A DNA stretch of 64,000 bases from Aquimarina algicola. GTDB lineage: Bacteria > Bacteroidota > Bacteroidia > Flavobacteriales > Flavobacteriaceae. Positions 26,837 through 34,974 of the stretch are shown here, piece after piece; the stretch's first letter is position 1, and every line of letters starts with the position of its first letter. Where the stretch lies: assembly GCF_006443095.1 (NCBI RefSeq), contig NZ_VFWZ01000001.1, forward strand, positions 248,001 through 312,000, read 5' to 3'. The notes below the pieces were generated by a model, which saw only the letters and a list, made by a program, of their open reading frames with translations, had not been told where the DNA came from and searched no databases. A program made the position numbers and the translations under genes.

Positions 26837-27169
26837 CTAAACCACTTTACTCTCCTCCCCTAATATGCTCTTTATTTTTTCAACAACCTCTTGTTCCATT
26901 GCTTTTTGTTTTTCTTTTTTCATAAAAATGTATAGCCCTATTGGGGTAAAAAGGAGTAAAAAAATAATGGCCATATCATAATTGGTTTGGGTAGTAACTG
27001 TTCCTTTTTTGGCATTTACATTGATTTTGACATTGCCCGTTAAGGTAAAACCACTTGTTCTTACTTGTAATCCTCCAAATCCTGTTTGTATTTTATAATT
27101 AGGAAATTCTTCTTTTAGTTTTTCTATGAATTCTTCTTTATTAAAAGGTTCGAAATTTAATTTTATCAT
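26837..27169 (-). CDS. Small membrane protein of unknown function
   Basis: 110 residues. A soluble N-terminal part (1-65; FEPFNKEEFIEKLKEEFPNYKIQTGFGGLQVRTSGF) is followed by a membrane helix at about 67-85 (MAIIFLLLFTPIGLYIFM) and a charged C-terminal tail. The N-terminal part probably folds as a small alpha/beta domain. No family recognised. Confidence 0.6.
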   Translation of the reverse strand: MIKLNFEPFNKEEFIEKLKEEFPNYKIQTGFGGLQVRTSGFTLTGNVKINVNAKKGTVTTQTNYDMAIIFLLLFTPIGLYIFMKKEKQKAMEQEVVEKIKSILGEESKVV

Positions 27170-27522
27170 TTTTATTTTCTTAAATAATTCAGTTTTATGA
27201 ATCTAGTTTATAGATAGTTTTTTCCTTTTTATACTTTTCCTGTATATACCAAAACAAGCTAACACAGGTATTGACTTATTTTTCAAAATAACTGAATTTC
27301 ATATAAAACTTTGTACAAATTATGACGCTACAGGTACCAATTTATAAGTTGGGGCTAAAAAAAATTAAGTACTGGCATATAGGAAACCGAAAAGAACGTT
27401 TCAAGACCTTTCTTCGCATAAAAAACATCGATATAAAACTTTAAAATTGAGTTCCCGAATGCAGGAAACTGAAAAGAACGTTTCAAAACCTTTCTCCCGC
27501 ACAAAAACATCGATAAAAAATT
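27170..27522. other. Intergenic region with tandem-spaced 62-bp repeat
   Basis: About 350 bp without a supported gene. Two imperfect direct repeats, 82 bp apart, fill the right half (27381-27442 and 27463-27524). The rest is AT-rich and featureless to me. I see no tRNA or riboswitch. Confidence 0.6.
27381..27442 (+). repeat. 62-bp direct repeat, copy 1
   Basis: Begins AGGAAACCGAAAAGAACGTT and contains CATCGATA near its end. It aligns without gaps to the copy at 27463 with roughly ten mismatches. Neither has an ORF of its own. Confidence 0.7.
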
Positions 27523-27524
27523 TT
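27463..27524 (+). repeat. 62-bp direct repeat, copy 2
   Basis: Begins AGGAAACTGAAAAGAACGTT. Its right end reaches the stop codon of the zinc-ribbon gene at 27523, so the repeat arose by duplication of sequence next to that gene or inserted precisely beside it. Confidence 0.7.
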
Positions 27525-28080
27525 ATTTCGTTTTTATCTCAGTAATCTTTTCTTCTACATCGGCTATTTTTTTACTCCAGTATATCTGAGCCTCGGTAGA
27601 ATTATATTCAGGACTGTTTTTGGTTCCTATTTTTACCTTTTTAGGAACCTGATTAAAAAATGCTCTATTGTAATGTTGGTCACGAGCAATTTCACTTTGT
27701 GTCTTTGGATTTTCTTTTCTATTTATCCAAAAAAACTGATGTTTTTGATAAGCTTCTTTGATTTTTGATAAGTGATTTATCAGGGCTTCTTTATTGTTTG
27801 GTATATATCCTGGACCAGTACAACCACAGGAATGAAATGTAATCCCTACTGTATAAAGATTGGCTATATGTTTCCAAGCTTTTATATCTTGTTTTTTGGG
27901 CGCTTCAAAGTCTAAGCCCATATCTGCCATAGGAGCATTACATTCTGTGCATTTGGCAGTAGTTTCGATAAGATCTTTAGAATCCCCACCCTTTATATCC
28001 CTTAATAGCTTTCTTTTGAAAGTTTTTCTACAGGAGAAACAAGCATAATGAGATTTGTATGCAGTAGCATATCTACACAT
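27523..28080 (-). CDS. Zinc-ribbon hypothetical protein
   Basis: 185 residues. Two CxxC pairs near the N terminus (YACFSCRKTFKR at about 12-23 and AKCTECNAPM at about 42-51) look like a zinc ribbon. Another Cys pair lies in HSCGCTGPGY. The rest is charged and helical, with KEAYQKHQFFWINRKENPKT. It is cytoplasmic and of unknown function; nucleic-acid or protein binding through the ribbon is a guess. Confidence 0.65.
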   Translation of the reverse strand: MCRYATAYKSHYACFSCRKTFKRKLLRDIKGGDSKDLIETTAKCTECNAPMADMGLDFEAPKKQDIKAWKHIANLYTVGITFHSCGCTGPGYIPNNKEALINHLSKIKEAYQKHQFFWINRKENPKTQSEIARDQHYNRAFFNQVPKKVKIGTKNSPEYNSTEAQIYWSKKIADVEEKITEIKTK

Positions 28081-28097
28081 ATCATTTATCTTTTATA

Positions 28098-28127
28098 ATT
28101 TTACTTGATCATAGAGATGTAAATGCT
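28098..28127 (+). repeat. Short partial copy of the 25817 repeat
   Basis: ATTTTACTTGATCATAGAGA followed by TGTAAATGCT resembles 25817-25847 with about five differences. Both copies lie between genes. This one lacks the GC-rich right half. Confidence 0.4.
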
Positions 28128-28149
28128 CCGAAATTTACCACAAGGTATT

Positions 28150-28662
28150 TTACTTATCATTCTCTTCTTTTTTCTTAATAAATACTCTTGGGTCAAAGTT
28201 CTTGGTATGAATGATAATGGTATCTCCAGTAATTTTACCATTATAATCTCTGGTGTTATACCTAACTCCTATATCCCATCGTTGATTTTTCTTATTTTTA
28301 TAAAGTGGACTTATCGGTTTTTTATAAAAGATTGAATCGTTGACATGTAGACTAAAAGAAATTGTATCCTCACCAATATCAATTTTATCTATCTGAGTCT
28401 TGAAAAACCCCGGATGATATCCTTCTCTTACTTCATCAAAATCATCACTCGTACCATAATAAAATGCATTTCCATTCTTAAACTCAAGATAATGGTTTTC
28501 AATCAAATACTTTGTGTTGTGTTCATAGACGTATTGGTAAATTCCTGATAATTTGATTGATTGATCAATTTTGGGTTCGTTAACAGCAATAAGCTTGTCT
28601 CTTTTTTCTTGAGTACAAGCGTTTAATAAGATGACCAGAAGTATGAATAATAATTTTTTCAT
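28150..28662 (-). CDS. Small lipoprotein of unknown function
   Basis: 170 residues. Signal MKKLLFILLVILLNACTQEK with lipobox Cys16. The mature part is beta-rich (SGIYQYVYEHNTKYLIEN, ISFSLHVNDSIFYKKPI) and ends with a charged tail. No recognised family. A small + strand reading frame overlapping its end (28123-28335) has no support. Confidence 0.65.
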   Translation of the reverse strand: MKKLLFILLVILLNACTQEKRDKLIAVNEPKIDQSIKLSGIYQYVYEHNTKYLIENHYLEFKNGNAFYYGTSDDFDEVREGYHPGFFKTQIDKIDIGEDTISFSLHVNDSIFYKKPISPLYKNKKNQRWDIGVRYNTRDYNGKITGDTIIIHTKNFDPRVFIKKKEENDK

Positions 28663-28810
28663 AGGGTTTGGAAAGCACTAATAATTTCAAGTTTTTGTTT
28701 TTACTTTTAAAGTTATATCTAACTTTTGTTCAATTCTATATTAAAAACAAATAAAAGAATTTAAGGTTGATAAAAGACATTTTTCTTGTAGATTTTAACT
28801 TAATTGAATA

Positions 28811-28833
28811 GTCTTCAACAAGCTCAAACTGAC
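28811..28833 (+). repeat. Degenerate dispersed repeat (CTTCnACAAGCTCAGnCT family)
   Basis: GTCTTCAACAAGCTCAAACT closely resembles 33536-33559 and the inverted copy at 23231. Confidence 0.5.
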
Positions 28834-28897
28834 GACTCAATTTATTTAATCAGAGTATTTATTTCTTGCTTCTTTACTCTTTATCTCTTCTTTGTAT

Positions 28898-29443
28898 TTA
28901 CTTCCATTTCCAGTTTAACTCTTTAGCATATTCAATTTTTAATTGTTCTGATAATGCTTCTAGTTTTGCTTTTATAACATCTGTATTTTCGAATGCAGAT
29001 TTAGGAATAATCAGTGTGCCTTTTGATCTACTTTTTAACAAATAATGACTTGATAGTTCAATCACTTTTTCTAAAGAAGAATATTTGATTTTAGCTTCTC
29101 CTGTATCATCAATAATTTGAAAATCATCTTCATTAAACTGAACGTTGTACTCTTTACCAAATCGTTCTACATAATGTTCATCGACATATTCTGACAATCT
29201 TCTTTTTAATGCTCTTTTGCGAAAGAATGGGAACATTAAGATGATCAAAACAGAAAAAATAGCAGAAAAATAAACTAAAAATATTTCGTCGATTAAATAA
29301 AACACAGAAGTAAATGATGTAAAACCTACAATTAATGCTATTTGGCCATTTAATGCATTTCTCTTTATTGTTTTAGAATGATTAGCACTATATAATTGAT
29401 GGAACAAAAAATCTTCTTTGGTTAATTTATACTTTAAATTCAT
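28898..29443 (-). CDS. YcxB-like membrane protein
   Basis: 181 residues. Two adjacent membrane helices at about 32-70 (IALIVGFTSFTSVFYLI, FLVYFSAIFSVLIILMF) are followed by a soluble C-terminal domain of the YcxB type (about 95-165: FNEDDFQIIDDTGEAKIKYS, EKVIELSSHYLLKSRSKGTLIIPKSAF). The family is of unknown function. It lies 37 bp downstream of the secreted protein at 29481 on the same strand, so the two may be cotranscribed. Confidence 0.75.
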   Translation of the reverse strand: MNLKYKLTKEDFLFHQLYSANHSKTIKRNALNGQIALIVGFTSFTSVFYLIDEIFLVYFSAIFSVLIILMFPFFRKRALKRRLSEYVDEHYVERFGKEYNVQFNEDDFQIIDDTGEAKIKYSSLEKVIELSSHYLLKSRSKGTLIIPKSAFENTDVIKAKLEALSEQLKIEYAKELNWKWK

Positions 29444-29480
29444 TAAAGTTTGTTTAATTGATACATTACTTGTTTTTAAT

Positions 29481-29924
29481 TTAAACTCTTATGATTCTTA
29501 CCATCACAACAAAGTCAATTTTTGTGCGATCAAATTCTAATTGAACCTTTCCGTTCTCATCTTCTTTTTCTGCGTTTCCAAACATGGATATTTCTAATAT
29601 ATAATATGGATCTATGGCTATCAACTCTGGGGGGGTAATATTTCCTCTCTTACCACCAGAGGGCTCCCAACCACAGCAAACAAATTCGAGTTTCCCAATA
29701 TTATATTTCTCAATTAAGAATTCTTCAACTTCTTCTGAGTATTTCCCTTCTACTTTATATTCAGCTACAAGTATAGTTTGTCCTTTTCCTTCTTTACATG
29801 ATATAAAATCGAGGTGTTGTGGTTTTTCACCATATTTTTCTAATAAATCTCCACATTCTAGGTGTTGACTTTTACAAGAATTGAAAAAAAAGAAGCTAAT
29901 TGTAATTAGGATATATTTGATCAT
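29481..29924 (-). CDS. Secreted Cys-rich protein, possibly DUF4952-like
   Basis: 147 residues. The N-terminal signal ends in FFNSCKSQ (lipobox-like Cys17). The mature part has the pattern CGDLLEKYGEKPQHLDFISC, then VEEFLIEKYNIGKLEFVCCGWEPSGG, which resembles the DUF4952 family, including the CCGWE motif. That match is from memory and tentative. It lies 41 bp after the giant MORN gene and 37 bp before the YcxB-like gene. Confidence 0.6.
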   Translation of the reverse strand: MIKYILITISFFFFNSCKSQHLECGDLLEKYGEKPQHLDFISCKEGKGQTILVAEYKVEGKYSEEVEEFLIEKYNIGKLEFVCCGWEPSGGKRGNITPPELIAIDPYYILEISMFGNAEKEDENGKVQLEFDRTKIDFVVMVRIIRV

Positions 29925-29965
29925 GGTTTAAATTAAATCGAGCTCTTCAATATTTTCTTAGAAAT

Positions 29966-32518
29966 CTAATATAATCGATTTTCGTAAATAAATTTTAGGT
30001 CAAATCCAAGGGTATTAGTAATCCTAAAACTACCATTTTCATCCTTTTTTTCTTTTAATTCAAAAGTGATTACTCCTTCTTCATTAAATGCTTCTATTAT
30101 AATCTCGTTATTTTCTTGTTTTATAAGCATTTTGTTGCTTTTGGTGTATCCATATCGATTTTCGTTAATTAAAACAGATCCACTTTGTAATCTTCCGTTT
30201 TTGAACTTAGCAACATGTATAGGATTCCCTTTTTTGTCATATCGGGTTACTTCTCCATGTAAGTTTCCACTATTTAACTGATATGTATATTTTACCTGTT
30301 TACTATTTTTGAAATAAGAAGTTACCTTTTTTTGAACATCATCTATATAAATGGCTTCGTATAGATTACCGTTCTTAATTATTATTTCTTTTTGAACTTT
30401 TCCTTCTTTGTAGTATTTTTCTGTTTTATCAATTTTTGAACCATATTGTATCACTTCTTTGCCTTCGTATGGTAAATCGTTTTTGTATAACAAAGAGCTA
30501 GCTACTGTACCATCAGGATTGAAATATGTAGTTTTTCCTTCTCGTTTTCCTGCTTTGTGTTGTTCTACAGTTTTTTTGTTTCCGTTATAGTCGAATACTA
30601 TAAATTCGCCTTCTTTCTGATCATTTTTATAAAAACCTGAGCTCAAAACTTTACCATTGTAATCAAGTTGTTGAAAGAGTCCTTCTCGTTTTCCTTCTTT
30701 GATCGTAAATAGTTCTCGTGTTTTGTTATTGAACACGCTGCCTTGCCATGGTTTACCATTTTTGAAAGTAGCTTCTGCTATCACTTGCCCATCTTTATTG
30801 TAAAAAATAGCTTTTTTATTAATATCAGAATCTTCTACTAATGTATATGTATCTTGTTTTTTTCTTGAATTATAGCTTTTTATATACTCTTTACGTTTGA
30901 CCAATTTGCCATCTTTTCTTTCTTCATAAACTTTAATTTGATCAGAATCATAGAAATATTTAATTAAAATTCCTTCTTTGTTTGCATGATCATAACTACC
31001 TATCTCTTTACCATTGCGATCAAAGTAAATCTCTTTTTTTGGCGAATATCCTGAGTAGATAATTTCGTTTCGTTTGCGATCTACATCATGATAATATTCG
31101 ATCTTTTTGGTGGTATTTCTAGAGATAATATCATAGAAGTTCTCTTCTTTACCAATCTTGGTACTATCATCATAAAAGTATCTAATGTTTATTTCATGTA
31201 TCAATACACCTTCTTTATACTCTGAAATACGGGATAGTTTCCCTTTATAGTCTATTCTATATTCTTTTCCTTCTAGTGGAGAAAAATAATCTTGTTTTTT
31301 TGAAGTCACCTCTCCCATTTTTGCTCCACTGGGATCATAAAAAGTAGCTTTGTAATTTTCGTATATTTTAAAAGGTATTGTAGTTTCTGGATAATAATTA
31401 ACTTCTTTTACTAGTTTACCTTCTTTAAAAACCTCTTTTCTATCCTTGTTGATAAGTGTTCCTTCATAAGGTCTGTATCCATCATAGGTAATTCTAGCAA
31501 TTTCATCTCCTTTTTTGTTGTAGCTAATCTCTAGAGATTTTTGTCCATTTTTATATTCAATTTTAGATTTTAGCTGTTGATTTTCATGATAGTATTCGGC
31601 TGCAATTATTTTTCCATCTTTATCATAATCAGATGTAGAATATACCAACGATATTTCTTCTAATTTAAAGTTAGAGTAAAATCTAATTTTGGTTCCATCA
31701 TAATATGTATAAGCACCGTCTTCTAGTGACACAAATACAGAACCTTTGGTATTACCATTTTCATCATAATAGACAATTTTTGGGGTATCCCCATTTATAT
31801 ATTCTTCTCGTAACTTGCCATTTGGGTGATATAGTGCCAATACGTTTCTATGTCGTGAGTTCAAATCAAGAATCTTTTTAACTCTCATTGGATTATAGTA
31901 GTATTGCACTTCTACCCCTTTATCTTTTGAATTAATGTTATCAAATACTTTTGTCCCGATAAGATTTCCTTTGCCATCATAAGACATCGTTTTGACAGGT
32001 CTTTGCTGCTGATCATAATAGCGTTCTATTCTAATCCCTTCTAAACTCTGATCATAAGCTACTTCTACCAAAAGGGTATCTTCCTTTTTCATTAACCAAT
32101 TGTATCGTTGTGATATCATGTTTACCTGTCCCGAAGTTAACCTTCCTTTTGTATACAGGCCTTTTAATTTTTGATCTTTGTAGAAAGAGATGGCTTCTCC
32201 TTCTAACCTATTATCTACATATGTGAAGATTTGTAACAGTTTCCCATTTTCATCATACCATTTTGTTTTTCCTTGCCAAAAATCTTTGTCTTCATATTGA
32301 GATGTTCCTTCCATCTGCAAAGTACCATTACTGTAAAAGTCTCTGATAAGATATAAATCATCTTTTTTTACAATGGGTGGTCGATAATAAGCGGCTTGTT
32401 TTTTTGTAGAAACTTTCCAGGTTGCATCATACCAGATCGTATCTCTTTGAGCCATTAGATTATGTAAACTATTTACTAATAATAAAATAACAATGCTTAG
32501 TTGTTTGTGATTGATCAT
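29966..32518 (-). CDS. Very large MORN-variant (YwqK-family) repeat protein
   Basis: 850 residues. A signal peptide (residues 1-23, NSLHNLMAQ) suggests export. The rest is made of about 20-30 short repeats of the MORN-variant type, each roughly 20-25 residues with a core like YYDENGNTKGSV, FYKNDQKEGEFIVFDYNGNK or YFNPDGTVASSLLYKNDLPY. Automated annotation often calls such proteins YwqK-family antitoxins, but no toxin gene is adjacent and a secreted 850-residue antitoxin would be odd. It is more likely a surface or periplasmic repeat scaffold. It heads a possible unit with the two genes downstream. Confidence 0.8.
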   Translation of the reverse strand: MINHKQLSIVILLLVNSLHNLMAQRDTIWYDATWKVSTKKQAAYYRPPIVKKDDLYLIRDFYSNGTLQMEGTSQYEDKDFWQGKTKWYDENGKLLQIFTYVDNRLEGEAISFYKDQKLKGLYTKGRLTSGQVNMISQRYNWLMKKEDTLLVEVAYDQSLEGIRIERYYDQQQRPVKTMSYDGKGNLIGTKVFDNINSKDKGVEVQYYYNPMRVKKILDLNSRHRNVLALYHPNGKLREEYINGDTPKIVYYDENGNTKGSVFVSLEDGAYTYYDGTKIRFYSNFKLEEISLVYSTSDYDKDGKIIAAEYYHENQQLKSKIEYKNGQKSLEISYNKKGDEIARITYDGYRPYEGTLINKDRKEVFKEGKLVKEVNYYPETTIPFKIYENYKATFYDPSGAKMGEVTSKKQDYFSPLEGKEYRIDYKGKLSRISEYKEGVLIHEINIRYFYDDSTKIGKEENFYDIISRNTTKKIEYYHDVDRKRNEIIYSGYSPKKEIYFDRNGKEIGSYDHANKEGILIKYFYDSDQIKVYEERKDGKLVKRKEYIKSYNSRKKQDTYTLVEDSDINKKAIFYNKDGQVIAEATFKNGKPWQGSVFNNKTRELFTIKEGKREGLFQQLDYNGKVLSSGFYKNDQKEGEFIVFDYNGNKKTVEQHKAGKREGKTTYFNPDGTVASSLLYKNDLPYEGKEVIQYGSKIDKTEKYYKEGKVQKEIIIKNGNLYEAIYIDDVQKKVTSYFKNSKQVKYTYQLNSGNLHGEVTRYDKKGNPIHVAKFKNGRLQSGSVLINENRYGYTKSNKMLIKQENNEIIIEAFNEEGVITFELKEKKDENGSFRITNTLGFDLKFIYENRLY

Positions 32519-32845
32519 TGAAAATCTATTTTGTGAATTTATTTTCCCTTTTTTTATGCTAAAGTAATCATGAATAGAGATATAACGCCCCCTGTTTTCA
32601 GGGTTTTTGATGATACTGGAAATTAATATTGTAGCTTATTAATACAATTTTTTAGCTATGATTATGATAATGAGAACGTTTCAAGTTATATATAAAATAA
32701 AAAGATTACTCATTACAAGTAACTTAGACCTCTAAATTTAATATTTTCTTCAAAAATTATTTGAATATCTATAATCTGCGTACTTTAGTATACATAGAGA
32801 GTAACAATATTCTATTAGGGGATTATTTTATAAAACTCGTTGATT
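32519..32845. other. Intergenic region, no gene seen
   Basis: About 325 bp. A small hairpin CCCTG-TTTT-CAGGG followed by a T run lies at 32590-32603 on the + strand, and a weaker one at 32628-32648, but no + strand gene ends nearby, so I do not call them terminators. GAACGTTTCAAG at about 32672 echoes the repeats at 27381 and 27463. Confidence 0.5.
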
Positions 32846-33355
32846 TTAAGCACTTTTATCGCCTTCTGTAGTTATATCAATGTCATGAGTCAATTTTTTT
32901 GCCCATATGATAGCATCTTCAAGATTATCAAAATTTTGAAAGCTATTACGCATAAATAATTTTTCAAGTAGAGAGGTCAATAATCCTTTTTGGGTATAAC
33001 TCACGATGGCATAACCTCTTAATCTGAAGTTATTTCTAAAAAACTTAATCCAATCACTTGGTTTTACAGAATAGGAATGCACGCGATTTGAAATATAAAC
33101 TACGTTTTCTCCATTGTGGTCATAGAGGTCAGTTAATTCTTCTACAATTGGTTTTGCATGCTCATCCCACGTGTATACGATATCCTCCTTAATCTCTGCT
33201 ACGATAAAAGTATCAAACAGGTAATAGGTACCGCATGAATAATGTTTTTCGTGTATTGCATCCTTATAAAAAGGAGTGTCTTTAATAAATCCCATATTAC
33301 TTTTGTATCCCTCCGAAACACTCCCAAAAAATTCTTGAACTATATTCGGACCCAC
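32846..33355 (-). CDS. Hypothetical protein, possible STAS-like fold
   Basis: 169 residues, soluble, no signal peptide. The middle (about 55-140) alternates strands and helices: KEDIVYTWDEHAKPIVEELTDLYDHNG, VVYISNRVHSYSVKPSDW, YAIVSYTQKGLLTSLLEKL. This could be a SpoIIAA/STAS-type alpha/beta fold, but I cannot confirm it. No operon partner. Confidence 0.6.
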   Translation of the reverse strand: MGPNIVQEFFGSVSEGYKSNMGFIKDTPFYKDAIHEKHYSCGTYYLFDTFIVAEIKEDIVYTWDEHAKPIVEELTDLYDHNGENVVYISNRVHSYSVKPSDWIKFFRNNFRLRGYAIVSYTQKGLLTSLLEKLFMRNSFQNFDNLEDAIIWAKKLTHDIDITTEGDKSA

Positions 33356-33779
33356 TTAAGTATTTCAATATACTAATTAATTCATAATTATAAATTTTAT
33401 ATTTTGATTATGAAACAAAAAACTAAAGTATTTTATTTTGTTTTATTATTGTTGTGAAAATTAGGTGATCTAAAAGAGAACTATTCATTGTCAAATTAAG
33501 CTTATTGAAGTTTTTAATCACTTGAATTGTAATATGTCTTCGACAAGCTCAGGCTAACAAGATTTCTTTTTTTTCAGCTCTTTAGCTTTTTAATTTTCTA
33601 ATACATAAAGAGCCAAATTATAGTAAAATTGTTATGTAGAATTTCTTAAAGTAGTTTACTGTAATTGAATTATTAAAAAATGGTTTATAGGAATTTTACT
33701 ATTTTTAATGGATCATCAAAAAAGTAAAAACAACATATTTGTAAAATTGTTATATAATTAAAGAATACACACTAAACAA
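33356..33779. other. Intergenic region, no gene seen
   Basis: About 420 bp, very AT-rich. It contains the dispersed repeat at 33536-33559 and should hold the promoters of the divergent genes at 33355 and 33780. CATATTTG at about 33738 is one base off the -7 consensus. I see nothing else. Confidence 0.6.
33536..33559 (+). repeat. Dispersed repeat (CTTCnACAAGCTCAGnCT family)
   Basis: GTCTTCGACAAGCTCAGGCT, the best-preserved of three copies (others at 28811 and, inverted, 23231). Confidence 0.55.
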
Positions 33780-34922
33780 ATGAAAAGAAAAATTACCCGA
33801 ATGCGAATTGGTGAAGGAAGAATTAGCGGAGCTATCTCGATATTTCTTGGTTCATTATCTCTAGTTGGAATATTGTGTTTTAAGTTTCCGGAGCAATTAA
33901 CAACACCCGAATTTCGTGAAGTATATACGGCAAGTATGGTCGAGAATCTGATGTTTGGAGCCATTATAGCTACTTTTCTCTTTGCTTTGGTTAGTATATT
34001 ACTCAATAAAAACAAAACAAATGCTGTAATTGGAATTTGCCTGGGAGTATTGACAATAGTTTTTGGTGGCTTTACAGTAGAAGGTCGAGCAGTAGAAAAA
34101 GTAGAATGGAGCGTTGGATTAGATTGGCTAATTTTGGACTTATTTATAATGGCGTTATTGTTTGTCCCTATAGAACTTGCTTTTCCCAAAAATAAATTAC
34201 AATCCAAATTTCATGAAGAATGGAGGACTGATCTTATTTATTTTGGGATAAGTCATCTTGCGATTCAGTTATTTGGAGTAATTACCAAAAAACCAGCTGT
34301 TGCCTTTTTTGGTTGGATGAATCTGGAACAAGTTCATATATGGGTATCAGAATTACCGTTTGTAATTGAGTTGTTCTTAGCATTATTTATAACAGATGTA
34401 TTTCAGTATTGGGCACATAGATTTTTTCATTCACATCACTATCTATGGAGGTTTCATTCTATACATCACTCCACGCAAAACATGGATTGGCTTGCAGGTT
34501 CGAGGACTCATTTTATAGATATATTCTTTACCAGAAGTATTACCTATATACCGCTTTATGTATTAGGTTTTTCTACACTTACATTCAATGTTTATATATT
34601 ATTTATTGCTATCCATGCTGTTTTAATTCACGCAAATACGAGAATTAATTTTGGATTTTTAAAATATATTATAACCACGCCTCAATATCATCATTGGCAC
34701 CATTGCGAAGAACCCGAACATTATGGAAAAAACTTTGCTGTAGTATTTCCTTTTATAGATAAGATTTTTGGAACGTATTACTTACCAGGAAATAAATGGC
34801 CCAAAGGTACAGGTTTGGTCGATGCTTCTTTCCCAAAAGGATTTGTCAAACAACTTGTTTTTCCGTTTACCAAAAATCCTTTCAAAAATGATTTATTACC
34901 AGAAGAAAGAAGTAAACGTTGA
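33780..34922 (+). CDS. Fatty acid hydroxylase / sterol desaturase family protein
   Basis: 380 residues. Several membrane helices (about 15-35, 55-75, 82-98, 115-132, 155-170, 195-210, 255-285) and the di-iron histidine motifs WAHRFFHSHH (211-220), HSIHH (226-230) and YHHWHH (303-308) with an extra His in IHANTR. The N-terminal 130 residues add four helices before the catalytic domain. It would insert a hydroxyl or double bond into a lipid or sterol-like substrate; the substrate is unknown. It leads a likely three-gene unit with the SUFU and zinc-ribbon genes, 52 bp downstream. Confidence 0.88.
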   Translation: MKRKITRMRIGEGRISGAISIFLGSLSLVGILCFKFPEQLTTPEFREVYTASMVENLMFGAIIATFLFALVSILLNKNKTNAVIGICLGVLTIVFGGFTVEGRAVEKVEWSVGLDWLILDLFIMALLFVPIELAFPKNKLQSKFHEEWRTDLIYFGISHLAIQLFGVITKKPAVAFFGWMNLEQVHIWVSELPFVIELFLALFITDVFQYWAHRFFHSHHYLWRFHSIHHSTQNMDWLAGSRTHFIDIFFTRSITYIPLYVLGFSTLTFNVYILFIAIHAVLIHANTRINFGFLKYIITTPQYHHWHHCEEPEHYGKNFAVVFPFIDKIFGTYYLPGNKWPKGTGLVDASFPKGFVKQLVFPFTKNPFKNDLLPEERSKR

Positions 34923-34974
34923 TTACGTTTTTACTTAATTAAAAGAATAATTATAGTCTATCTAAAACAGAGTA

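Noticed and set aside
27381-27524. CRISPR-like pair of repeats
   Set aside because: Only two copies, about ten mismatches between them, 62 bp long with 20 bp between, and no cas genes in the window.
33758-34207. 149-codon reverse frame over the desaturase-like gene
   Set aside because: Antisense shadow of a strongly supported gene with conserved motifs.
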